Assembly (NCBI GenBank): GCA_001805565.1
Contig: MHGM01000080.1
Coordinates: 1-5,560, forward strand
DNA: 5,560 nt
Direction: 5' to 3'
From: Omnitrophica WOR_2 bacterium RIFCSPHIGHO2_01_FULL_52_10
Lineage (GTDB): Bacteria > Omnitrophota > Gorgyraeia > Zapsychrales > Zapsychraceae
Shown: in pieces, positions 1 through 5,560 of the stretch
Layout of the letters: each line of letters starts with the position of its first letter
Position numbering within the stretch: the first letter of the stretch is position 1
Translations under genes and position numbers: made by a program
Notes under the pieces: generated by a model
What the model saw: the letters and a program-made list of their open reading frames with translations, nothing else
Told to the model about the DNA's origin: nothing
The model's database searches: none

Positions 1-79
1 TCACGAAGTGAATCAGCAGGGGGTAAAACACGGTACCACGGGCTTTGCCCGTGGGGCTCCATCCCTTCCCATCTGTTTT
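1..79 (+). ncRNA. Candidate 3' portion of a small structured RNA, possibly 6S RNA (partial)
   Basis: A perfect inverted repeat, CCACGGGC (36-43) and GCCCGTGG (47-54), closes on a TTT loop. It is followed by GGCTCC (55-60), a pyrimidine-rich strand (61-73) and a T-rich tail (74-79). A smaller stem, TCAC/GTGA around GAA, lies at 1-11. This order (apical stem end, hairpin in the 3' side of a bubble, closing-stem 3' strand, T-tract) matches the general 3' half of 6S RNA, the RNA that sequesters housekeeping RNA polymerase. The partner strand for 61-73 would lie left of the window. From memory, 6S genes sit next to rarA in Firmicutes and next to the 5-formyltetrahydrofolate cyclo-ligase gene in Proteobacteria; both genes follow here. 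Alternatives are an intergenic REP-like hairpin pair or the transcribed end of an upstream operon. The identity is an inference. Confidence 0.35.
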
Positions 80-84
80 AGCAT

Positions 85-1428
85 ATGAATAAACGTTCGC
101 CGTATTCAGCAACATCAGAGAATTTATTTCCTGCCGACAAAGAGGCCTTGTCAAAAGAAGCCCCTTTGAGCGCGCGGATGCGCCCGCGCTCCCTGGAGGA
201 ATATGTCGGCCAGGAACATATTGTCGGCGGAGGCAAGCTTTTGACGCGCTCCGTTGAATCCGACCGGCTTAGCTCGCTTATTCTTTATGGCCCACCCGGC
301 ACCGGCAAGACGACACTGGCCCATTGCATCAGCCAGAAAACGAATGCCCAGGTGGAACGGATCAACGCGGTTGCCGCCAACGTCGATGACTTGCGCCGGA
401 TCATTGCCGCCAGCCAGAACCGGTTCGCCACCACGGGGCGCAAAACAATCCTTTTTATCGACGAAATCCATCGTTTCAATAAAGCCCAGCAAGATGTCTT
501 GATGCCCGATTTGGAACAGGGACAGTTGATCCTGATCGGCGCTACGGTTTTTAATCCATTCTTCGCGCTGACCGGGCCGCTTCTTTCACGGTCGATGGTC
601 TTTGAATTAAATCCTTTGTCGCATTCCGACATCATCACTATTTTAAACAGGGCGATCGAAGACAAAGAGCGCGGCCTCGGCGATCTGCGCGTAAAAGCCG
701 ACTCCGCCGCGCTGGCGTTTTTGGCGCAAACCAGCGACGGCGACGCGCGCCGGGCACTTAACGCCCTGGAGATCGGATGCCGTACGACAGCCCCCGATGC
801 CGGCGGGGACATCCATTTTTCTATCGAGGTCGCGCAGGAATCCATCCAGAAAAAACAGGTCGTCTATGACCGTGACGGCGACGCCCATTATGACACCGCG
901 TCGGCGTTCATCAAGTCCATGCGCGGCTCCGACCCCGACGCCGTTTTGTACTGGATGGCCAAGATGATTTATGCCGGCGAGGACCCGCGGTTTATCGCGC
1001 GGCGGATTTGTATCTGCGCGGCCGAAGACGTCGGGAACGCCGATCCCCAGGCCCTGGTGGTCGCCAACGCCGCGCTGCAAATTTCCGAATTTATCGGGTT
1101 GCCGGAGGCGCGGATCCCGCTGGCGCAGGCGGCCGTTTACGTGGCCTGTGCTCCTAAGTCCAATGCGGTCTACTTAGGCATGGAAAAAGCCCTGGGGGAC
1201 GTGAAATCAAAAAAGACCCAGGAAGTGCCCGTGCATCTTAAAGACGCTTCCTATCGCGGCGCGAAACGTTTGGGACACGGGAAAGATTACAAGTACGTTC
1301 ATGATTTTAAAGATCATTATGTGGATCAGGAATACCTGCCGGTTGACGCGCAATATTACGTGCCGACCGACATGGGGCAGGAAAGAGATATTAAGCAGCG
1401 GCTCATTAAAGGAAAATACAAAAAGTAA
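85..1428 (+). CDS. rarA: Replication-associated recombination protein RarA (MgsA), AAA+ ATPase
   Basis: RarA is a cytoplasmic AAA+ ATPase of the clamp-loader-like group that forms a tetramer and acts on single-stranded DNA at stalled replication forks. The 447 residues are full length for the family. A segment typical of RarA N-termini (PLSARMRPRSLEEYVGQ, 27-43) precedes Walker A GPPGTGKT (69-76), Walker B ILFIDEIH (122-129), sensor 1 (IGAT, 151-154), the SRS arginine-finger segment with R169, and a sensor 2 region at DGDARRALNALE (218-229). The C-terminal MgsA_C region starts near YDRDGDAHYDTASAF (261-275) and includes AAEDVGNADPQA (312-323). The sensor 1 loop reads TVFNPFF where the common E. 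coli-type form is TTENPSF. I see no Shine-Dalgarno before the ATG at 85; the start is chosen because it gives the usual N-terminal length. No clear promoter is visible, so it may be transcribed from outside the window. Confidence 0.95.
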   Translation: MNKRSPYSATSENLFPADKEALSKEAPLSARMRPRSLEEYVGQEHIVGGGKLLTRSVESDRLSSLILYGPPGTGKTTLAHCISQKTNAQVERINAVAANVDDLRRIIAASQNRFATTGRKTILFIDEIHRFNKAQQDVLMPDLEQGQLILIGATVFNPFFALTGPLLSRSMVFELNPLSHSDIITILNRAIEDKERGLGDLRVKADSAALAFLAQTSDGDARRALNALEIGCRTTAPDAGGDIHFSIEVAQESIQKKQVVYDRDGDAHYDTASAFIKSMRGSDPDAVLYWMAKMIYAGEDPRFIARRICICAAEDVGNADPQALVVANAALQISEFIGLPEARIPLAQAAVYVACAPKSNAVYLGMEKALGDVKSKKTQEVPVHLKDASYRGAKRLGHGKDYKYVHDFKDHYVDQEYLPVDAQYYVPTDMGQERDIKQRLIKGKYKK

Positions 1429-1435
1429 TAATTGT

Positions 1436-1470
1436 TATATCTATATGATAATAAATTAGTTATGGATATA
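1436..1470. repeat. AT-rich inverted repeat downstream of rarA
   Basis: The arms TATATCTATA (1436-1445) and TATGGATATA (1461-1470) pair over 10 bp with a single G-T wobble around a 15-base loop. No T-run follows the second arm, so it is not a standard intrinsic terminator. It lies just upstream of the promoter for the folate gene, where AT-rich DNA could act as an UP-like element or a protein-binding site. Because the region is strongly AT-rich, chance pairing is quite possible. Confidence 0.3.
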
Positions 1471-1482
1471 AAGAATCTTTTG

Positions 1483-1511
1483 TTGAGTATCCTTTGGAAA
1501 AATGCTAGAAT
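1483..1511 (+). promoter_or_regulatory. Housekeeping-type promoter with extended -10
   Basis: The -35 box TTGAGT (1483-1488) and -10 box TAGAAT (1506-1511) are separated by 17 bp. TGC (1503-1505) directly before the -10 supplies the extended -10 TGn element. Transcription would begin near 1518, leaving a leader of about 34 nt before the GTG at 1552. An AT-rich tract lies upstream. This is the best promoter in the window and probably drives the folate gene, and perhaps rny by read-through. Confidence 0.65.
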
Positions 1512-1551
1512 AAAACGTCTTTTAGGCGCAAAACAGGTTGTTTAAACAGCA

Positions 1552-2118
1552 GTGCATACGCCGACGAAAACGGAACTAAGACAAAAAATACTAACGCTTT
1601 TGCGAAAACAGAAGGAGGAAGAGCGGTTGGCGAAAAGCTTGGTCATTTTAAACAAGCTTTTAAAGAGACCGGAGTTTCAAAAGGCGCTCACCGTACTGTT
1701 TTATGCGGCATTTGATGGGGAAGTGGACACGTTTGAAATGATGCAACGCGCACAACAATTGGGCAAGAAAATAGGCTTGCCCTATATTGTCCGAAAAGAA
1801 AAAAGAATGATCCCGACCGTGGTGGAATCCATAGAGGAAGACCTCGCCATCGGCCCTTACGGAGTCAAGCAGCCCCGGGAAATATCCAGGAAAAAAACGC
1901 TCAGCACGGATGAGCTTGATCTGGTCATCGTCCCCGGCGTGGCTTTTGACCGGCATAACCATCGCCTGGGCCGCGGACAGGGGTATTACGACCGTTTTTT
2001 AAAGGGATTGTCCGCGCGCACTCCGACCATTGGTCTGGCATTCGATTTTCAAATCGTTGATCGCTTCCCCCCCAAAGAAGAGCACGACGTTCCGGTTTCC
2101 TGTGTTCTTGTCAGTTGA
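1552..2118 (+). CDS. fau: 5-formyltetrahydrofolate cyclo-ligase
   Basis: This enzyme (MTHFS; YgfA/Fau in E. coli) uses ATP to convert 5-formyltetrahydrofolate to 5,10-methenyltetrahydrofolate, returning a storage folate to the one-carbon pool. The 188 residues match the family length. The hallmark segment FDRHNHRLGRGQGYYDRF (132-149) contains the glycine-rich phosphate-binding loop. YAAFDGEVDT (51-60) matches the substrate-side GEVDT motif, and HDVPVSCVLV (178-187) matches the conserved C-terminal HD strand. The usual GIxEP element appears here as GVKQP (104-108). GTG at 1552 is taken as the start because it gives the normal N-terminal helix (TELRQKIL, 7-14); the next in-frame methionines fall inside the conserved fold. 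No Shine-Dalgarno is apparent before it. The gene ends 70 bp before rny with no convincing terminator, so co-transcription with rny is likely. Confidence 0.93.
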   Translation: MHTPTKTELRQKILTLLRKQKEEERLAKSLVILNKLLKRPEFQKALTVLFYAAFDGEVDTFEMMQRAQQLGKKIGLPYIVRKEKRMIPTVVESIEEDLAIGPYGVKQPREISRKKTLSTDELDLVIVPGVAFDRHNHRLGRGQGYYDRFLKGLSARTPTIGLAFDFQIVDRFPPKEEHDVPVSCVLVS

Positions 2119-2172
2119 TTCAGCAGTCGTTCCAGTCAATTAAAACTCGACGTTTTATCCGGGTGATTACGT

Positions 2173-2180
2173 AAGGAGGA
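2173..2180 (+). promoter_or_regulatory. Strong Shine-Dalgarno for rny
   Basis: AAGGAGGA lies 8 nt before the ATG at 2189, which is near-perfect complementarity to the 16S rRNA 3' end at optimal spacing. It fixes the rny start and stands out because most other genes in the window lack a recognisable site. Confidence 0.9.
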
Positions 2181-2188
2181 GTTGGTCT

Positions 2189-3766
2189 ATGTTTGATGAA
2201 CTCAACATATACGCGCGCAGTGTCGTCATGTTTCTTTTTTTTATTGTTTCTTTTTTCGCCGGCTATCTTGTCCGGTGGTTTTTTGCCGGAAAAAAACTCA
2301 AAGAAGCCGAATATAGAGCCAGGACGCTGGTTGATTCCGCCGCGAAGGAGGCCGATGGCCGCAAAAAAGAAATAGAATTGCAAGGAAAAGACCTGATGAT
2401 CAAACTGCGGCAGGATTTTGAATCCGAAACAAAACAGCGCCGGGATGAGATTTTAACCGCGGGGAAAAGGGTCCAGCAGAAGGAAGAAAATCTGGACAAG
2501 CGGGTCGACCTCTTAGAGCGCAAGGAAAAGGACGTCAACACGCGGCTGGCGAAACTGCAGGAAGACGAAAAAGCCGCTCAGGAAAAAACCAAACAGCTTG
2601 CCGATTTGATCCAGGAGGAAAAGCAGCGGCTGCAGAAGATCGCTTCCATGAGCGAGGAAGACGCCAAGAACCTTCTTTTGTCGCGTCTGGACCAGGAACT
2701 GGTGCATGAAAAAGCCGTGCGGATCCGCGCCATGGAAGACGAGATCAAAGACACGGTCGAGAAAAAAGCCGGCCAGGTCATTTCGATCGCCATCCAGAGG
2801 TGCGCCTCGGAGCATACCGCCGGGTCAACGGTGACCGTTGTGACGCTGCCCAGCGATGAGATGAAAGGACGCATCATCGGGCGGGAAGGCCGCAACATCC
2901 GCGCGCTGGAGGCCGCGGCGGGCGTTGATATCATTATCGATGACACCCCGGAGGCGGTGACCATTTCGAGCTTTGACATGTACCGCCGGGAGGTTGCCAA
3001 GATCGCGCTCCAAAACCTCATTTCCGACGGGCGGATCCATCCCGGGCGTATCGAAGAAGTCGTCGAAAAGGCGAAAAAAGAATTGGATAATGTTATCAAG
3101 GAGGAAGGGGAAAAAGCCGCGTTTGATCTGGGGATCCACGGCATGCACCTGGAACTTTTGAAGCTTGTCGGAAGGCTGAAATTCCGGACGAGTTACGGGC
3201 AAAATGGCCTGCAGCATACCAAAGAAGTGGCGATGCTCCTGGGTTCGATGTGTTCCCAGCTGGGGCTGGACCCGAAGATCGGCATGCGCGCCGGGCTGTT
3301 GCATGACATCGGCAAGGTCGTCAGTCAGGATGTGGAAGAGGGAACGCACGCTATCGTTGGCGGCAATCTGGCGCGTAAATACGGTGAGTCGGCGGAAGTG
3401 GTCAACGCCGTCGAATCGCATCACGAAGAGGTTGAAAAAAGTTCTATCTACGGGGCGCTTGTGTGCGCGGCGGATGCTATCAGCGCCGCCCGGCCCGGCG
3501 CGCGCGCTGAAACGCTGGAAACATATGTCAAGCGGCTCGAGAGTTTGGAAAAAATTGCGAATTCGTTTAAAGGGATAGCCAAGGCCTACGCTTTGCAGGC
3601 GGGCCGCGAGATCCGGGTGCTGGTCGATCCCGACAAGATCAACGATGATGAGGCCATCGTTCTGGCCCGTGATTTGCGCAAGAAGATCGAGGAGGGCATG
3701 GAATATCCGGGCCAGATCAAGATCATCGTCCTGCGCGAAAAAAGAGCGGTGGAATACGCGAAATAA
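2189..3766 (+). CDS. rny: Ribonuclease Y (RNase Y)
   Basis: RNase Y is a membrane-anchored endoribonuclease that starts mRNA decay in bacteria that use it in place of, or beside, RNase E. The 525 residues carry every expected part in order. An N-terminal membrane segment lies at about 12-32 (rich in F, V and L), followed by a charged Glu/Lys/Arg/Gln coiled coil at roughly 35-195. The KH RNA-binding domain has its GRIIGREGRNIRALE signature at 228-242. The metal-dependent HD phosphohydrolase domain shows H343 (QHTKEV), H372-D373 (LLHDIGK), H387, H411-H412 and D429 (CAADA). The C-terminal region ends in PGQIKIIVLREKRAVEYAK (507-525), as is typical. All predicted catalytic residues are present. 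The start is fixed by the strong RBS. It is followed by ymdB, the same order as ymdA/rny-ymdB in Bacillus subtilis and many other phyla. Confidence 0.97.
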   Translation: MFDELNIYARSVVMFLFFIVSFFAGYLVRWFFAGKKLKEAEYRARTLVDSAAKEADGRKKEIELQGKDLMIKLRQDFESETKQRRDEILTAGKRVQQKEENLDKRVDLLERKEKDVNTRLAKLQEDEKAAQEKTKQLADLIQEEKQRLQKIASMSEEDAKNLLLSRLDQELVHEKAVRIRAMEDEIKDTVEKKAGQVISIAIQRCASEHTAGSTVTVVTLPSDEMKGRIIGREGRNIRALEAAAGVDIIIDDTPEAVTISSFDMYRREVAKIALQNLISDGRIHPGRIEEVVEKAKKELDNVIKEEGEKAAFDLGIHGMHLELLKLVGRLKFRTSYGQNGLQHTKEVAMLLGSMCSQLGLDPKIGMRAGLLHDIGKVVSQDVEEGTHAIVGGNLARKYGESAEVVNAVESHHEEVEKSSIYGALVCAADAISAARPGARAETLETYVKRLESLEKIANSFKGIAKAYALQAGREIRVLVDPDKINDDEAIVLARDLRKKIEEGMEYPGQIKIIVLREKRAVEYAK

Positions 3767-3769
3767 AAA

Positions 3770-3847
3770 CAGTCGTCAGACGTCAGACATCAGTCATCAG
3801 ACAAGATTTTGACTGATAGCTGAAGACTGAAGACTGAAGACTGAAGA
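3770..3847. repeat. Two facing arrays of 7-bp repeats forming an imperfect long hairpin
   Basis: The left array holds five heptamers, CAGTCGT, CAGACGT, CAGACAT, CAGTCAT, CAGACAA (3770-3804), following CAGNCNN. After 8 bases the right array holds CTGATAG and then four exact copies of CTGAAGA (3813-3847). The arrays are approximately reverse-complementary with the same 7-bp period, so they can pair in several registers. The best short pairing seen is ATCAGTC (3789-3795) with GACTGAT (3811-3817). The array ends 6 bp before the ymdB start and fills most of the 87-bp gap. No T-run follows, so it is not a standard terminator. The exact copies suggest recent slippage. Function is unknown; control of ymdB translation or mRNA processing is possible. 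Confidence 0.85.
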
Positions 3848-3853
3848 CTCAAT

Positions 3854-4651
3854 ATGAATATTTTATGCATCGGCGACATTGTGGGAAAACCCGGGCGTGC
3901 GGCCCTTGCCGAGGCCTTGCCCGCCCTGAAGAAAGAATTTGCAATCGATTTTGTCGTGGTTAACGCTGAAAATGCGGCCGGCGGAGCCGGGCTGACCCCT
4001 AAAATCGCCCAGGAATTATTCAAGGCGGGTTGTGATGTTCTTACCCTTGGTGATCACGTTTGGGACCAAAAAGAACTGGGAGAATACTTGGGTCAGACCG
4101 ACGCGGTCATCCGCCCCGCCAATTTTCCCGAGGGAACGCCGGGGCAGGGATGGTGTATCAAAAAGACTGCTTCCGGGCAAACGGTGGGAGTCGTTAATCT
4201 TCTGGGCCGCGTGTTTATGCGTTATCATCTGGCGTGTCCGTTCCGGACGCTTGAATATATTGTTGAGCAGATCCAGAAGGAAACGCCGGTTATTATCGTT
4301 GATATGCACGCGGAGGCGACCAGTGAAAAAGTTGCCTTAGGACATTTTGTTGATGGACGGGTCTCCGCTGTCTTCGGGACGCATACTCACATCCAGACCG
4401 CCGACGAGAAAATCTTGCCCAAGGGGACGGCGTATATAACGGATTTGGGGATGACCGGACCGTACGATTCGGTCATTGGCCAAACCAAAGAAGACATTAT
4501 CAGGCGTTTTTTGACCAGCATGCCGGTCAAGTTCCGGGTAGCGGAAAATGACGTGATCGTGCACGGCGTTGTTGTAAGGGTTGACGCAAAGACGGGGCGG
4601 GCGCAAGAAATCACGCGCGTGCAGCAGATGTCCCCGCCAACCCCGCCCTGA
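3854..4651 (+). CDS. ymdB: YmdB-family (TIGR00282) metallophosphoesterase
   Basis: YmdB proteins are calcineurin-like dimetal phosphoesterases. The Bacillus subtilis member hydrolyses 2',3'-cyclic AMP and other phosphodiesters and influences biofilm and motility decisions. The 265 residues match the family length. Visible metal and catalytic residues are D8 (CIGDIVGKPGR), E39-N40 (VNAENAAGG), H68 (GDHVWD), H152 (DMHAEATSEK) and H177/H179 (GTHTH). The GMTGPYDSVIG block (199-209) is also characteristic. Position 67, usually Asn in GNHxWD, is Asp here; a carboxylate there could still bind metal but is worth noting. The last residues (MSPPTPP) are a low-complexity tail. Only a weak purine stretch (GAAGA, 3843-3847, part of the repeat array) precedes the ATG, so translation may depend on that structured leader. 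No promoter is evident, and co-transcription with rny is likely. Confidence 0.93.
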   Translation: MNILCIGDIVGKPGRAALAEALPALKKEFAIDFVVVNAENAAGGAGLTPKIAQELFKAGCDVLTLGDHVWDQKELGEYLGQTDAVIRPANFPEGTPGQGWCIKKTASGQTVGVVNLLGRVFMRYHLACPFRTLEYIVEQIQKETPVIIVDMHAEATSEKVALGHFVDGRVSAVFGTHTHIQTADEKILPKGTAYITDLGMTGPYDSVIGQTKEDIIRRFLTSMPVKFRVAENDVIVHGVVVRVDAKTGRAQEITRVQQMSPPTPP

Positions 4652-4659
4652 ACAGGATT

Positions 4660-4703
4660 GGCGAGGTCTCGCCATCCGCTGCAGCGGATGGCGGGCCCGC
4701 CTC
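4660..4703. repeat. Composite GC-rich palindrome (REP-like)
   Basis: Three overlapping inverted repeats are packed into 44 bp just after ymdB. GGCGAG-GT-CTCGCC occupies 4660-4673. A perfect 24-bp palindrome centred on CTGCAG spans 4670-4693. The perfect 12-bp palindrome GGCGGGCCCGCC lies at 4690-4701. An outer GAGG/CCTC pair (4663-4666 with 4700-4703) can clamp the whole structure. No T-run follows on either strand, so it is not a classic intrinsic terminator, although such structures can block 3' exonucleases or give partial termination. The architecture resembles REP/BIME-type intergenic elements; whether it recurs in the genome cannot be seen here. Confidence 0.75.
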
Positions 4704-4735
4704 AAGGAAGCGGTTTCAAAAAAACTGAAGATGTG

Positions 4736-4769
4736 CTGGTTTGGGCGGGCAGGCGTGTTATACTATATT
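4736..4769 (+). promoter_or_regulatory. Promoter for the PilZ gene
   Basis: TATACT (4759-4764) is preceded by TGT, giving a good extended -10, with a weak -35 (CTGGTT, 4736-4741) 17 bp upstream. An overlapping alternative is TTGGGC (4741-4746), 17 bp, TATATT (4764-4769). Either places the transcript start roughly 20-27 nt before the GTG at 4797, upstream of the Shine-Dalgarno. This makes the PilZ gene a separate transcription unit from ymdB, consistent with the palindrome between them. Confidence 0.6.
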
Positions 4770-4780
4770 CGTTTATTATC

Positions 4781-4787
4781 AGGAGGG
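4781..4787 (+). promoter_or_regulatory. Shine-Dalgarno deciding a GTG start
   Basis: AGGAGGG lies 9 nt before GTG at 4797. It selects that codon as the start, although the same frame stays open upstream to 4581, inside ymdB and through the palindrome. Confidence 0.8.
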
Positions 4788-4796
4788 CAGAAAGCA

Positions 4797-5189
4797 GTGT
4801 CAAAGTGGGATGGATTAAATCGCAGGCGGTTTCCCCGTGTCATTTATCCTTGTCTGGTGGTCATTCAGAATAAGGAGGGCGGCGACAAAGACATTATTTT
4901 AACGCATACGGAAAATATCGGCATCGGCGGTGTCTGCCTCATTTTAAAACAAGATATCAAGATGTTTACGGTCGTTGAGCTCGAATTGGACTTGCTGGAT
5001 CTGGGCAACCATATCAAATGCCAGGGCAAAGTCGTCTGGAACGTTCAGCGCAGGACCGAAGCCAAAAACAAGCCTATGTTTTACGACATCGGCATAGAAT
5101 TTATGGACGCCAAAGACGACGAGCGCCAGCGTCTCGAGAAGATCATCCAGCGGCTGGCAAAAAATATTGAAGAAACAACCTCGCCCTAA
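4797..5189 (+). CDS. Small PilZ-domain protein, putative c-di-GMP receptor
   Basis: This is a 130-residue single-domain PilZ protein, without signal peptide or membrane segment. PilZ domains bind cyclic di-GMP and pass the signal to partner proteins affecting motility, surface growth or polysaccharide export. The N-terminal RxxxR motif is within NRRRFPR (8-14, with R10 and R14). The second motif, normally (D/N)xSxxG, appears as NIGIGG (40-45), with Gly42 where Ser is usual. Later beta strands carry GKVVW (77-81) and YDIGIEF (96-102), typical of the barrel end, and a short C-terminal helix follows (105-125). The upstream in-frame extension is rejected because it overlaps ymdB and crosses the palindrome, whereas GTG at 4797 has a promoter and RBS in place. 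Domain assignment is firm; c-di-GMP binding is inferred and made slightly less certain by the Ser-to-Gly change. Partners are unknown. Confidence 0.85.
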   Translation: MSKWDGLNRRRFPRVIYPCLVVIQNKEGGDKDIILTHTENIGIGGVCLILKQDIKMFTVVELELDLLDLGNHIKCQGKVVWNVQRRTEAKNKPMFYDIGIEFMDAKDDERQRLEKIIQRLAKNIEETTSP

Positions 5190-5238
5190 GTAGATCAAAA
5201 TTTCTTTCCGGTTCGTTCCCGCAGGGAAAATTAATTAA

Positions 5239-5560
<322 letters not shown>

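Noticed and set aside
1..84. tRNA, tmRNA, SRP RNA or RNase P RNA at the left edge.
   Set aside because: No T-arm with a TTCGA loop and CCA end, no GGAAG SRP loop, and no recognisable RNase P conserved block could be found in the visible part.
2..88. Open frame from the left edge ending in TGA at 86-88, overlapping the rarA ATG as ATGA, which could be the tail of an upstream gene.
   Set aside because: The 28-residue peptide has no recognisable family character, frame 1 is also open to 79-81, and the stretch is dominated by a perfect hairpin and a T-tail. A structured RNA or intergenic element explains it better, though a coding tail is not excluded.
285..845. Long open frame on the minus strand within rarA, and similar minus-strand frames within rny (2578-3144, 2825-3424) and ymdB (4016-4309).
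   Set aside because: They lie antisense to well-identified conserved genes, encode no recognisable domains, and reflect the base composition of the opposite strand.
1539..1548. 10-bp palindrome TGTTTAAACA just before the GTG start of the folate gene, as a possible operator.
   Set aside because: It is short, AT-rich and single, with no second copy at the other promoters; chance is a sufficient explanation.
1429..1551. A complete 6S RNA directly before the folate gene, as in Proteobacteria.
   Set aside because: The 123-bp gap is too short for a typical 6S RNA of about 180 nt, is mostly AT-rich and contains a clear promoter for the gene itself.
2142..2156. AAAAC-TCGAC-GTTTT hairpin between the folate gene and rny, as a terminator.
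   Set aside because: The 5-bp stem is mainly A-T and the T-run is part of the stem itself; it is too weak to terminate.
3809..3837. TTGACT (3809-3814) as the -35 of a ymdB promoter.
   Set aside because: Seventeen bases downstream lies GACTGA, which is not a -10, and the region is repeat sequence.
3770..3847. CRISPR array.
   Set aside because: The units are 7 bp with no spacers of CRISPR length and change orientation midway; this is a simple tandem/inverted repeat.
4660..4710. Rho-independent terminator after ymdB.
   Set aside because: The stem is strong, but no T-run follows on either strand; on the + strand it is followed by CTCAAGGAAG.
4581..4796. N-terminal extension of the PilZ protein up to an ATG at 4581.
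   Set aside because: It would overlap ymdB by 71 bp, translate through the palindrome and precede the promoter and Shine-Dalgarno that point to GTG 4797; the extension has no PilZ-like sequence.

Overview
This window reads as a piece of a bacterial chromosome with housekeeping genes packed on the + strand. The lineage cannot be fixed from 5.6 kb. The gene content and order, together with the sequence flavour of the PilZ protein and the RarA variant, remind me of Omnitrophota (candidate division OP3) or a related PVC-neighbourhood lineage. That is recognition from memory, not a search, and I hold it at low to moderate confidence. Nothing suggests a phage, plasmid, insertion sequence or CRISPR locus.

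Layout: 1-84 is a non-protein-coding stretch with a perfect 8-bp hairpin, a pyrimidine-rich strand and a short T-tract. It may be the 3' part of a small RNA, possibly 6S RNA. 85-1428 is rarA, an AAA+ replication/recombination ATPase. 1429-1551 is an AT-rich gap holding a good extended -10 promoter. 1552-2118 encodes 5-formyltetrahydrofolate cyclo-ligase. 2189-3766 is rny (RNase Y), with a textbook Shine-Dalgarno. 3767-3853 is a gap made almost wholly of two facing arrays of 7-bp repeats. 3854-4651 is a ymdB-family (TIGR00282) metallophosphoesterase. 4652-4796 holds a composite palindrome followed by a promoter and an RBS. 4797-5189 encodes a small PilZ-domain protein starting at GTG. 5190-5272 holds a promoter placed so that gltX would be leaderless. 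5273-5560 is the start of gltX (glutamyl-tRNA synthetase), cut by the window edge.

Functionally the block centres on RNA metabolism and nucleotide signalling. RNase Y initiates mRNA decay at the membrane, its usual neighbour YmdB is a phosphodiesterase, the PilZ protein is a candidate c-di-GMP receptor, and gltX supplies glutamyl-tRNA. RarA and the folate enzyme are ordinary housekeeping functions, but both are known neighbours of 6S RNA genes in other phyla, which is why the left edge deserves attention. I see no clearly new multi-gene system. The most unusual material is in the gaps: the inverted heptad arrays before ymdB, the composite palindrome after it, the structured left edge, and the apparently leaderless gltX. 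Three proteins also carry substitutions in signature motifs.
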